A stretch of DNA of 64,000 nt, from assembly GCF_029873635.1 (NCBI RefSeq), contig NC_080424.1:1638501-1702500 (forward strand), read 5' to 3'. Positions 11,297 through 23,400 of this stretch are shown in pieces. The position numbers and the translations under genes are program-made. How positions within the stretch are numbered: the first letter of the stretch is position 1; each line of letters starts with the position of its first letter. This DNA is from Malania oleifera. Its lineage: Eukaryota; Streptophyta; Magnoliopsida; Santalales; Ximeniaceae. The notes below the pieces were generated by a model. The model was given only the letters and a program-made list of their open reading frames with translations, did no database searches and had not been told where the DNA came from.

Positions 11297-14200
11297 GTGC
11301 GCAAGCTCCAGAGAGCTTGTTTGAGGAACCCTGTTAAGGTATGGTAACAGTACTTTCCTCACATTTTGTTGTAATTTTCTATATTGTTTTACTTTGTAAC
11401 TAATGTCATCTGTAAAACTCTTTCAGATTGAGGCCGCATCTAAATATTCCACAGTTGATACACTGAAGCAACAATATTGCTTTGTCCCTGCAAAGTACAA
11501 GGTTCTTTGTTTTGTAGTCTTACTCTATTTTTGCAGCTATAATTGAAAATATAATATATACATCCCAAGTTTGTGGCTGGCTTTTGATACTAAAAATAAA
11601 ATAAAATTTGGCATTGGTACTTTTGATCTGTTGCTGACAAAAAATGTGCAGTTTTCAATGCTGATTTCTAGATAGTTTAATTGTGTTAGCCCAGTTTCTT
11701 AATGTCTTAGGCATGTAGGTTACACTTCCAAGTCAGAGACTTGAAATCTGGGAATAATCATATCATAATAATTATAAAACAGTTTTACTTTGCATTTGAT
11801 TAGTAATGTAGATCAGTGACTCTGGTTCCTTTCATTGCCCCAAAAACACATGGGCACATGCACTACAATGTAGGCCAGTGGCTCTCCTTTTATTTCAACA
11901 TGGCCTATTCTTATCAGATAACAAAATTTCAAAGGTTTTTATGAATAAAAAAAATAGAATTTTGTATAAAACCTATGGGTGTTTCAAAAAATATAATCTG
12001 TTACTGCCATAAAGTATCAGTGTAAAGAAATAAATCATGAAAAAAAATGAATGGAACTACCTGGGTTTCATGGGTATACAGGATGCACATTCTAGAAGCA
12101 AGCTAAGTCTTGAGGCATGACCTAGCATCTGTCTCAGAACTAGAAATTTACCTTCATCTCTCGGTTCAATTCTTGCATTTCAAAACTATTGCACTTATAT
12201 AAAGTTGGTGGATGGATAGCTAGATCGTTGGTAGTGGGTTAAATGATTGATATTGTTTCTCTTGGTCTTAATTGAAATCAAATGAAGGAAAAACTACCAG
12301 TATCTGTTATTTGCATCACTCTCTTGTTGATGCATGCCATCTTTTTCTTACTTGTATTTATGTTTGCCACTTCTGACAGGATTGTTATCTCATATATATT
12401 CTCATTGAAATGTCTGGAAAGACATCAATTGTTTTTACTCGTACATGTGATTCAACTAGACTTATGGCTTTGATGCTTCGGAACCTTGGTCTAAGGGCCA
12501 TCCCTATTAGTGGTCAAATGAGCCAGGTATGTTTTCTAAACTATCAGTTTTGATTGGTCACAAATTTTTTTTTTTGTGGATCTCTGTTAGTGTTAAACCT
12601 ATTTCTTGTAATTTCAAATTTATTCATATTTATCTGATTGTATGTGGCAGGCTAATAGACTTGGAGCTTTAAACAAATTCAAGGCTGGGGAGTGTAATAT
12701 ACTTGTTGCCACTGATGTGGCAAGTAGAGGGCTTGATATTCCATCTGTTGATATGGTTATTAATTATGATATTCCCACAAACTCCAAGGTTTGGCTTGCT
12801 TCCCAAGTGGTGTTTAATTGCATGGTTAAATGTTTAGGGGGGCTTTTGATAAAATTAAGCATTAAGTGCTGAATGCTGGATCTGTTCTGAATCCGTGAAC
12901 CAGAATTAGAATTAAATTGAACCCCTGAACACCAACTACTTTAGGTTGTTTGGCAATGATCTGAATATGATTTTTTTTTTTTTTTACTATGTTAATTCTT
13001 AAATATGTTCGTGAAAACTTTAAAAAACATAAAAGAAAAAACTTATTCAATTATAAATAAAAATGTGTATAATTTTTTATGCATAAATGGATAAAACAAG
13101 TGCGTACTGTACATTGCAGAAAAAAAGGAAAAAAACCTAAATATATTGCAAGTCTTTATGTTTTCTGAAAAAATAAATCATATCTTCTTAAAAAATGCAC
13201 CAAATACCCAGTAGCTATCTTTCATCTGGTTCAGATCTGAATTATATTGCTAGACATTATCATTCGTCTATTTCAGATGGTAAAAAAAATTCAAGAAGTT
13301 ATGTTTTGGTCCATCCCAAAAGGGATTGCTAGAAGTTATCATCCGGCTTATCCCCAAAATAAATTCTTCATTCACCACATCTTTTTTCTCCTTCTTCAAA
13401 CTCAGATTCCAAAAAAGAAAAATTGCAAAAAACTGTATAAATGAAAGTACAGATTTGTTTGCAACTGATTCTGATCTAGCTTGAAGAGTTGAACTTGTAT
13501 TCCTCAGGAGTTTGAATCCATTGCAAGATTATCAAAAACGATTCACTCTTCATCATCTAGAAGAGGCCTCGCCAGGTAGTGTTGTTGAGAGAAAAGTAGA
13601 GGGAAATGAAGGAAGGAGAACAGCAGGGGGGAGGTTTGGGTTGCGTCGGAATGAAATTAAGCATCATTCTAGATGCTGACCAGACCAGAAGCAATCAGAG
13701 GCATTTCAGATGTTCAGCCAAACACAATTGGTCTCTAATTGAAGCTTATTCAGTGAACCGGTTCTATTTAGAATTCATTCAGAGCAAACAAACACCCCTT
13801 AGGTCTCATTCTCAGTCTTTCACTCTTTTCGCAACCTTGACGCACTCTTTTCCTCCTTTGAATTGACGAATTATCTTTTTGAGCCCACCCTTTTCACCTT
13901 TTTCTTGACAGCAGTAAGATCTGAAGGCCTCAAACCATTGAGTATACTCTAGTGACAGCAGCAGCATTGTTCATCAAATAAATTATTTTTCAATCATTTG
14001 CTATATTGCTGATTTATTGCAAATTTCAAGAATCATTGCATGTCCTGTCTTAAATGCACACTCCTTTTCTTTGCCATTTTTTTAATGTTTTATATTTTCT
14101 GAGTTGTTCCAGTATCCTTCTTGACCCCAGCGTCCTGCCTTTCTAATGATGTTTACGCAAATAATTTCTTCATGACTCTATCACCACAGGCACTGGCATA

Positions 14201-16822
14201 AAAAACCATTCATTCAGTCCTGGGAATGTATCAATGTTTTTATGCCTGTATAACATGATTCTTGAACCAAAAAAATATAAATATGCTGCACAGAAATAAT
14301 ACCTCAACCCAAATTTCTAATTTGAAAAATTGTCTTGTTCAATTACAACTGAAAGTATTTTTAGTGCTCGGAAATAAAGAAACTAATTCGTACTTGAAAA
14401 CAAATCCCTGAAGGATTGGTTTCCTTTTAAAAATTAATAAAAGTAGCTTTTATTTTCAAATTTTCTGGTAGGAATAATAGTACATCCTGTTAGCTGAAGC
14501 CTTTCCCCACGGGCTGGGATCCTTAGAAAGTAATTATAATTTTCAAAATTTTCCTTTTCTCCACTTGTTGGGTTTCTTCACTGCATCATCTTTCCTCCTT
14601 TAAACATGCCTTGGTCTTGCTGATTTGAACAATTGCCTACAGAATTATATACATCGAGTAGGAAGAACTGCTCGTGCAGGCAGATCTGGGGTTGCAATCT
14701 CATTGGTGAATCAATATGAGTTGGAGTGGTACATGCAGATAGAGAAGCTAATTGGTAGGCAAAACTAGCATAATTGAGCTGGGGCATATTAAAAAGGGTA
14801 ATTGTCCAAACTACTGATTTTATTTCTTTTTTCCAGGGAAAAAATTACCTGAATTTCCTGCTGTAGAAGAAGAAGTTCTTATGTTGATGGAGCGTGTCAC
14901 AGAGGCCAAGAGACTATCCCTGATGGTATTATTTATTTGAACTGTTACCATGACTGTCTTTGAATCTATCTGTGAGTTACAGCAACCAATGAATGGCTGA
15001 GACCAATAATACTTGTGTGCCAACTGGAAATACGGCAACTCTCTGCCTCTCTGCTGTGTAGTGGTAGTTGAATATTGAATTGTCTTGTGGATTTTACAAG
15101 CTTTGAACCCTGTAGGATGTCCTCTGATAGGCAGTCATCTCTGTGCTGACTTCTTTTGGAGAAGAAATTTATGTGTGGTTATGATTTTTATGATTTCTTC
15201 TGAAGTTGTGTTCTAATGATCAATAATTGTTCACCTTAAGTAGTTGCCTTATATGAGAATGATACTAGAAATATAGCAGCAACCATACTTGGGGCCAATT
15301 ATTCGGGATGCGTCATCTTTACTTGTTGCCATTTTTTTCTTCTTTTTTAAAAATTCAACTGGCAAGTGTACTGCCCTTGTGAAAGGTATTTGGTCTTGTC
15401 TTTCTTTCCAGGTTTGAACTGGAAAAGATATTATGGGTTCTTTGATGAAGTTATAGATTTGGTGGAACCAAAATATAGCGGAATGATAAATTAGAATTCT
15501 GGATAAAGGATGCATTAGGACAGGACCCTATTTGTAGCCTATTAGGATTGTTACATGATGGTTTGGCTTCTCTTGTTTTCTTGCTGGTTCTCTCCTGCAA
15601 CCCCCCCTCCCCACAAAAAAAAAAAGAAAAAAAAAAAGGCCATCTTCCTAGTCTTTTCATGCATTTGCCTCCATATATGGGGATGATATTCAGGCAAATT
15701 TGATTTTTTTAGTGACATGATGATTCAAGTGATGGAATTTGATATAAAAAATTAGTTATTGGAAGTATGTAACTGAAAAGGGATCGTGCGAAAGATTACT
15801 TAAGGAAATTGGGCTTTTAGAAAATGAGTGTAGATCATATAGAACTTCTAGGACTCGATGCTATCATAGGTTTGGCCACCCAGCACAGCTAAATTTGCTC
15901 CAGGTTATCCCCATTGTTGTCTTTATTGGTTTGAATCTTTGATGAATGTCTTGAAGATGAATCCTAGAGGCCTGTACCTGCTTCTCTCCTTCGCTCTCTC
16001 AACCTTATCTTTATTCATGTTCCCCTTCTACGTCTCTTTTCCTTTCTTTGAATCTTCACTACCTCATCATTTTCCATCTTGTAGTGTTATGGTGGCTGAA
16101 ATTCTTCTATGTTTTGTCCATTTTGCATTCACTGGCTTGCAACTGCCCTCACTGCACAACTGCAGTGAAACCTATCCGTATCATCTCTGCCAATGTATCC
16201 CCTATGACTCAATTTTTCATCTGTTTGGTCTTGCACTCTCCTATATACAGTCTCATGCTGATGCCTCACACTATGCACATGATTTGAACCTTGTGTGTTG
16301 TAACACTATTATCTAAAAAAAAAAAAGGAATTCAACAGTGTTATTTCTTTTTATTCAGTCTAGGCAATGCTTTAAGAAGAAATTTGTTGAGGTGTTTATT
16401 CACTTTGGGGGCTTATTTTAACCACACTGGTTGAAGCAGCTTCTGTAGAAGGCCTACTTTACATTTTTCACATGTTGATGGACAAAGCCCTGCCCTACTG
16501 ATATTTGACATAAACCATGTCGTACTGAAATAGAAGCACTTAAATATACAAGAGCAGGGTGTGAAAAATGTGGTTTATTCTATGATGTCCCGAAACAATG
16601 ATATTGTTGCTTGGTGGTGTTGATTTTGTGTTCTATTTTCTTTATCATCATTATCCTTTCTGATATATATACTTCTTAACATTTTATTTGATTGCATTTC
16701 TCCAGAAAATCAATGAAACCGGAAGAAAGAGGAGAAGAAAGGGCGGAGATGATGCCGAGGAGGACACTGACAGATACCGTCCGCATCCTGATAAACCATC
16801 CAAGAAGTCGAAGAAACGATGA
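11297..16822 (+). CDS. RH10: DEAD-box ATP-dependent RNA helicase, C-terminal half (RH10/DDX47/Rrp3 type)
   Basis: Seven exons are supported: 11297-11338, 11427-11501, 12380-12526, 12651-12788, 14643-14754, 14837-14925, 16706-16822 (stop TGA). They join in frame into 239 residues with GT-AG borders. Visible are [14 protein letters not shown], the helicase C-terminal (RecA2) domain with motif IV region [11 protein letters not shown], motif [12 protein letters not shown] and motif [13 protein letters not shown], then the subfamily signature [15 protein letters not shown] and a basic nuclear/nucleolar-type tail (GRKRRRK, KKSKKR). Family knowledge: Rrp3/DDX47 acts in 18S rRNA processing in the nucleolus. 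The Q motif, Walker A, DEAD and SAT exons are absent from 1-11296, so the gene either begins upstream of the window with an intron longer than 11.2 kb or is 5' truncated. The exons seen are undamaged. Confidence 0.9.
12834..13804. mobile_element. Possible hAT-like MITE in a helicase intron
   Basis: The intron after the motif V exon contains a stretch beginning AGGGGGGCTTTTG and ending (reverse complement) AGGGGTGTTTGTTTG, with related subterminal words (GTGAACCAGAATTAG, GTGAACCGGTTC) on both sides. This resembles a short non-autonomous DNA transposon. The inverted ends match poorly and no clean target duplication is visible. Confidence 0.3.
14926..16705 (+). other. Last helicase intron, no recognised element
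   Basis: A 1.78-kb intron between the exon ending RLSLM and the last exon KINETG. It has A-rich runs near 15610-15640 and 16315-16327. An open frame at 15939-16316 shows no family resemblance and is probably chance. Confidence 0.6.
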
Positions 16823-17389
16823 CGGCAATATCTCACAAATTTTTGTCTTAATTTTGATATTGATTCTTAAGTTTAGTTTTTTTCCCCCCTTTTTTTTAGT
16901 GTTAGGAAAATGCTTAAAACTAGGAGTCAATCGGTATGTATTTGATTGGAGAATTATTTACTAACATTACCATACACTAGGCCATATTCATTTGTGGAAA
17001 ACAGTTTTATTTTCCATTTCTAATTTTCTAAATAATTACAAAAATTTCACCATTTCAGTGTTCCCATATTGCATAGGAATGTTGAGAAATCTATATAGTT
17101 GTTCTTTAGATTTCCTATTTAAATCTTGGAAACTAGAAAAGGGTGACAGTTTTGTAATTATTTAGAAATCTGACAATGGAAAATGAAAATGGTTTTCACT
17201 TTTTCTCTTCAGCTAAGCAGATGCTTTTAACTTTTTTGCATTATTTCTGTATTGTTATAATTATTCCCATGCCTGTATTGACGTTCAGGATGAAACTTCT
17301 CCCAAACATGGTTCTACTGTAAAGCTGTTTTTGAGGGTATGTAGATACGGCCACAACTGTTCGATCAAGTAGTTTGGGCGGTGATTAGT

Positions 17390-17585
17390 TCTAGCTCCCT
17401 CTTAGGGCCTAATGATCTTGGACCGTTGGCGCCTTGAACAAAGTGAGCTACGGTTCAAATCAAGAAAATAATTTATCCAAAGCATGAAGGTAAGATTGTG
17501 TACATCTTGCTTTTCTCAAAAAGTCAAAACCCTCATGTCAACAGTGTAGGAGCCTTGTGTATTAGGTGGTGCTTATTGTTATTTT
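17390..17585 (+). mobile_element. Degraded tRNA-derived SINE (Au-like)
   Basis: Contains a B-box-like GGTTCAAATC near 17452, then AAGGTAAGATTGTGTACAT and GGAGCCTTGTG, in the order expected for the 3' domain of Au-type plant SINEs (box B, GGTAAGGCTGCGTACA, CCCTTGTGG). It is well diverged, with no clear target duplication. Low-copy drift or chance resemblance cannot be excluded by eye. Confidence 0.45.
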
Positions 17586-17599
17586 TTAAATTTGATTTT

Positions 17600-18893
17600 G
17601 GTTATGGGGCATTACACTAATGCCTAAATTCTCTTACTTTGCAATGACTAGTTCTTGGAAGAGGATTATTTTTGTGTGTGAATGCTTATGTTGGCAAGTT
17701 AAAATAAGAGCAACGATCAATGAATCATTTTCTTTTTTAAAGAGTACACAATACATCAAAATTTACTTCATATATTAGACGATGGGACATTAGTGATATG
17801 TAGCTATACAAGTTGGATGTACTCTTCATAATTTTTTTTATGAGTTATGGTTTTGAATGTTGAATTAGATGAGATGTAGACAATTTTAATTAAGTGTATT
17901 TGTTTTAGACCAAACTTGGTTCAGTTAACTAGGTCATACTCCTCGAACCGTTAATTTTTAAATTGCTATCAATTAAGATTTTTTCAAATTCATGTAAAGT
18001 CAAACATAAGTGTTTTTAAATTATGAATATTAGAACAAACCAAATGAAACAAACTTGATTTTAGTCAATAAAACCAAGTAATCATAAGTGGGTTTTGAAG
18101 TGAAATTGAGTTATGATAATTTGGTTCACTGTCCGCAATTTTCCAAATACACACACCTCTATTTTAACAAGTAAACCGAGTTATGATAATTTGACTTTAC
18201 CCTTTTAAAACCAATTACCATAATTTGATTTCACTTTAACACATTTTGACAAATTTTCGTTGCATGGTAGCATTTGCATGTTAAGGGATAAAAAAAAATT
18301 TAATAGTTCAGGAATTAAGAACTCTTTTCTTAAGTATTTCATAAATTTTTGGGATTTTTTAAATTAATTTAGTTTTTTTAATTATGTACGCTAAAAACAT
18401 CCAAAAAAAAAAATATGATTATGTAATTTTAAGAAACTAAAGAGATCAAAATATTTTCTTGATTTTTGAGCATATGCAATTTTTTGGTAATTTTTTTTTT
18501 AAACTTTTTAAAAATAAATAATGGCAATGTTAAAGCTTGTTGGACTGTAAAGCAAATTTATTAAAAACTCGCAAGATAGTCATGCAAAATTTGTCTCTTA
18601 AAACTCGTGCGATCATCATGAATGATCCAGCAAGATTTGATGATCTCACAAGATTTCAAAGCACATCATTTCGGAAAATAAATCTAAATAATATTATACC
18701 TAAAATATTTTTATTAAAATAATATTATTTTGGAAAAAAACTAAAACTTCTAAATATGGTCTTGAAGCATAAAATGCATTGTCTTTCATTTTTTTAGTTT
18801 TTTCCTTGAGAGAATATAAAATGTCAAATTTGTCCCCATAAAATATTAACTTGACAAATTCCTTAATTTCATTTTCCCCCTTGCTTTTTGGGA

Positions 18894-18937
<44 letters not shown>

Positions 18938-19940
18938 TGTATCTAAAGCCTCCTTTTTCCGGTCTCTCCCTATAAGAGCCATTTGTATGTCTAATGTTAA
19001 TTTATGCTAGTTCATAACTCAAAAAGAATCAAGATAAATCGAATTATAGAACAAGTCAAGTTTAAAAACAACTTGAGAGCCAACTTGATTCGCTAATCCC
19101 AACTCTAGGGGTCACAATTTCGTCAACACGCCACTTAAGTTTGCTCGCAAAACGGGGCGAGGAAATTCCTATAAAGACTATCAACTGCACTGACTAGTAA
19201 AGTTCCTCAACAAGCACATCATCCATAGAATTAAGTGTCAATGTTCATGCTTTGAGGAATTAAAACAATTTATTGAGAGGAATATGGATTCCAATTCACC
19301 CATTCAAATCCATATATATCATACTCAGGCACTTTAATTTTATTAATAAAATGCTTAGGATTGAACTTAATTTAATGACATATGTGCATGTAATTCTTCT
19401 TCTAATACCCAAAAAAATAAAAAAAATCAAACAAAACAAATCAAAATAGAACTAAATTTATCGCTTAATTTTCACCATATTCTTCGTTTAATCACAAACC
19501 AAAATATAACATTAGTGTTTGGTGAAAAGCCTGAACTCAGTTTAACGTAACCAGCTTTGTCGAGCGCCACTAGCCGGTCGAAGGGCCTTCCATGCCTTTA
19601 AATGTCACCTCTGATCAAAGGTTAAACCAATTTTTATTTGTCTTATTTTCTATTTATGTGAACTTGAAAAACAATATATGATTTTTATTTTTTACCTTTT
19701 CTATTACGTGTTAATTTTTCTATATAAAAATAGCTTTTTTTTTTTCCTATCATTCATTAATTAGCACACTGTAAATGAAAAATAAAATTATTTTTTGACA
19801 GGACGCTAAAAATAATGTCGGTTTTGAAGTTTGTCTACCATGCCATTTGACCAAATTGCAAAGTTTCAGGCAATACTAACACCGAGGATTATCCCACTGT
19901 ATTTCCAAGACAAGTTGTCACTACAAAACAAAGAAGTCTA
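17600..19940. other. AT-rich intergenic region
   Basis: Lies downstream of the helicase gene and upstream of the 3' end of the DUF2062 gene. It holds a (TA)n tract at about 18901-18935 and otherwise nothing I can assign. Homopolymer A/T runs are frequent. Confidence 0.6.
18901..18935. repeat. (TA)n microsatellite
   Basis: About 17 uninterrupted TA units in AT-rich intergenic DNA. Confidence 0.95.
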
Positions 19941-19946
19941 ATTAAA

Positions 19947-19971
19947 CTCTCTCTCTCTCTCTCTCTCTCTC
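19947..19971. repeat. (CT)n microsatellite
   Basis: About 12 CT units directly abutting the minus-strand SINE remnant. A second CT tract of similar length lies at 20167-20191, so the SINE piece is bracketed by two CT tracts. Confidence 0.95.
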
Positions 19972-20093
19972 AACAGGGTGTTCCCGGACCATAAGCCTCC
20001 TTACTTTGTGAAGCTAGGAACGTCGTCACAGTATATGCAGTCTTACCCCTACTTTTATGCAGAGAGACGGCTTCTTTGAGCTCAAACCCAAAA
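19972..20093 (-). mobile_element. Au-like SINE fragment
   Basis: On the minus strand it reads GGGTTTGAGCTC (B-box-like), then AGCCGTCTCTCTGCA, AGTAGGGGTAAGACTGCATA and TTATGGTCCGGGAACACCC, which follows the conserved 3' domain of Au SINEs (box B, CTCTGCA, GGTAAGGCTGCGTA, CCGGACCC). Family assignment is from memory of that layout. Confidence 0.6.
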
Positions 20094-20103
20094 CTATCCA
20101 GTC

Positions 20104-20157
20104 ACATAGGAATAACCTTACCGATGGATTACATAGGAATAACCTTACAGTTGATCC
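20104..20157. repeat. 27-bp tandem duplication
   Basis: Two adjacent copies of a unit beginning ACATAGGAATAACCTTAC, period 27, just beyond the SINE fragment and before the second CT tract. Confidence 0.85.
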
Positions 20158-20498
20158 AAGACCCACCCTCTCTCTCTCTCTCTCTCTCTCTAGATGCAAA
20201 ATCAGACCAATTAGGATAATGTCGAGGGCGATTCTTATGACTTATAAATTGGGAAAGAAGCAACTTGTAAACAATGTTATTGTTTTACAAGTCAACATCT
20301 TGCAATTCATTGTTCGTTCATCTTCCAACAAACACAAATTAGCAACAATATTGAATTTTACAAGCATGTAAAACATGAAATTTGCACTAAAGGTCAGGAA
20401 TTTTTTTATGTACAAAACCCAGAATTCTTTCAGAAACATATCACATACATTCCCTATTATTGGGATGAACATTACAGAAAATATGTGGCCATTAGTAA

Positions 20499-23400
20499 TC
20501 AAACATCCCTTACCTTTAGCTTGACATCTGCGTTGGAAAGGAGTGGCCTCTTCGGGCTTAAAGGAACACTGCTGAACTTGTGAACTAGGAGCTTGAAGCA
20601 TGGCAAGAATAATATGTAAAGCAAAGCTAGAATAAAGGGTGCTGCCACAAGCCACCCCAACAACTGCAAAGGAAAATCAAATGACTGCTTCATTGATTTG
20701 GAATAAAGATATGGCAATGTAAGAAAATGGGATTGGAAATATCCCAGGATTAGGTCTCTGATATTGAAACTTAAAAAGTTCAGACGTAAAATTTGGTTAA
20801 GAATTGCAGGCTTGCCAAGCAATGACTTGACATAATGATATGAAAGATGCTACATATTGTAATATTTTGTATACAAATTGATTCTTTCATAAATGTGAAC
20901 TTCAGAAATGTGAACTTTGATGCATTCCACTTGATATATTGTGTTACTCATTTCCTTCAAAGAAACATATTTCAATGTAGCCTTTTTAATAAAAATAAAG
21001 GAAATTTAACTTTAAAAAAAAATGACATGGAAGATGTACATTGTTTACCCAAGAAGAATAAGGCCTAACTATGATGTAAAAAAATAGCAGTAGAATTAAA
21101 GCAGGCTCAAAGGCAAATTTTGAAGATCTAATCATACTCACTTCCTTATGTTATCCCTTCCAAAAGAAGTAGAAAATCATCCCAAAAATCTGGGTAAATA
21201 CATTACTCTCCAAACAAACAAAAATAATTTATGCGGCATACTGCAAGCAGTACAGCAATGAAAGAAAATATGAGAATGAGACTCACCATTACACTAGGGC
21301 ATAAAATAACAAATGTGCTGATTATAGCGTTAAGCTTCATGCGAGTCCAATCAATATCACCTTGATGGAAAATGTATGAGCACGATCTAGGCATTTGGTA
21401 TAAAATGTGGTAAAAATGTAGAAGCATGGATAACTTTGAAAAGTATAAGGAGGCGAGAAAAGATGCGAAAAAGGTTGTTAATGAAACTAAATACAGATCA
21501 TTTAATAGTTTGTATGCTAGACTAAATACAAAATAAGGGGAAAGAGATATATTTAAACTTGCTAAAGCTAGAGAAAGAAAGAGTAAGGATTTAAGAAATG
21601 TAAAATGTATAAAAAGTGAGGATGATATTGTCTTGATCAAGGACGAAGACATTAAAGAAAGATGGGGAAGTTACTTTAATAAGTTGTTTAATGAAAACCA
21701 AATAGAAGACTCAAACTTAGATTTGACAAACGAGGAAAAAACTAAAAATATGAGATTTATTCGCAAAATGAAAGTTAACGAAATTAAATTTGCACTAAAA
21801 AAGATGAAAAATGGGAAAGTCATAGGACCGGATAACATCACAATTGAAGTTTGAAAATGCTTAGGTAATAATAGAATTATATGGTTAACTAATTTATTTA
21901 ATACCATTATAAAAACTAAGAAAATGTCAGATGAATGAAGGAAAAACACTTTAATACCTATATAAAAAAAAAATAAAGGAGATATTCAAAATTATAATAA
22001 CTATCGTGACATTAAACTTATGAGTCATACGATGAAACTATGGGAAATGATAGTTGAACAAAGATTAAGGTTAGAAACGAAGGTTTCAGAAAATCAATTT
22101 GGTTTTATGCCTGGGAAATCTACCACAGAAGTTATATCTTTTAAGAAGATTATTGGAAAAGTTTAGGATAAAGAAAAGAGACTTGCATATGGTATTTAAT
22201 GACCTAGAGAAAGCATATGATATGATACCTAGGGAAGTTCTATGGTGGGTTTTGAGAAAAAAGGGTGTACGTAGTAGGCATACTAAGGTCATTAAGGATA
22301 TGTACAATAGAGTAATGAGTAGTGTAAGAACTATAGATGGAAAAACTAGAGAATTTTCAATCACCATAGATGTACATCAAGGATCTATTTTGAGCCCTTA
22401 TCTTTTTGCTTTAGTGATGGACCAACTGACTAAGAGTATTCAAAATGAGATTCCATGGTGTATGTTGTTTGTAGAGTATGTTGTATTAATTGATAAAACT
22501 ATGGACGGAGTAGAGGTTGAGTTAGAATTATGAAGAGAACTAGAGAAGCTTTGGAATCTGAAGGCTTTAGGATAAGTAGAAATAAGACAGAATATATGGA
22601 ATATAATTTTAGTAATGGTAGGAGGAATATTAGAGACAAAGTTAAACTTGATGATGAAGAAATAAATAGCACTTGTATATTTCGATACCTTGGATTTATT
22701 ATGCAAGTTGGACGAGAAGTTAAAGATGATGAAATGCATAGAGTTAGCAGGTTGGGTAAGATGGATAAGTGCTTCAAGTATGCTTTGTGATCGTAGAATA
22801 CCCTTAAAATTAAAAAGGAAGTTTTATAGGACGACTATAAGACTAGCTATGCTATATGGATCATAATGTTGGGCAATGAAGAAACAAAATATAAAAGTTG
22901 TCGAGATGAGAACGCTTAGATAGATGAGTGGTATAACAATGAAAGATAAATTAAAGAATGAACATATTTGCAATAAGTTAGATATAGCTAAGATAAGGGA
23001 GGGACGACTTAGATGGTATGGACACTTGCAACGTAGGCCACATAATGCGCTAGTGAGGAAGAGTGATTTAGTTACTCTGGGGGGTAGTAGAAGGGGTAAG
23101 GGTAGACCTAAAATAACTTGTAATAAGATAGTGCCCTAAATCTGTCAAAAGAAATGATCCATGATCGCATAAATTGACCGAAAAGGATTCATATAGCCGA
23201 ACCCACCTACTGGGACTCAAGACTTGGTTTTGTTGTTCTTGTATATGTGTAGGCCCTGAAAATTTCAGCACTTTGGGGATTTGCAATTATGTTCCATTTC
23301 TGAAGGATTTGCTACTATGTCCAAAATTATGTTTCCTTATATTTATGGATTTTCTATTATTTCAATAATTATTTTTCCCCAGTTAGTATTGGGAGAAAGC

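Noticed and set aside
15939-16316. 125-codon open frame in the last helicase intron
   Set aside because: Hydrophobic, low-complexity reading with no family resemblance, lying wholly inside an intron; probably chance.
20057-20371. 104-codon plus-strand frame
   Set aside because: Runs through a SINE fragment and a CT microsatellite (LSLSLSLS); not a protein.
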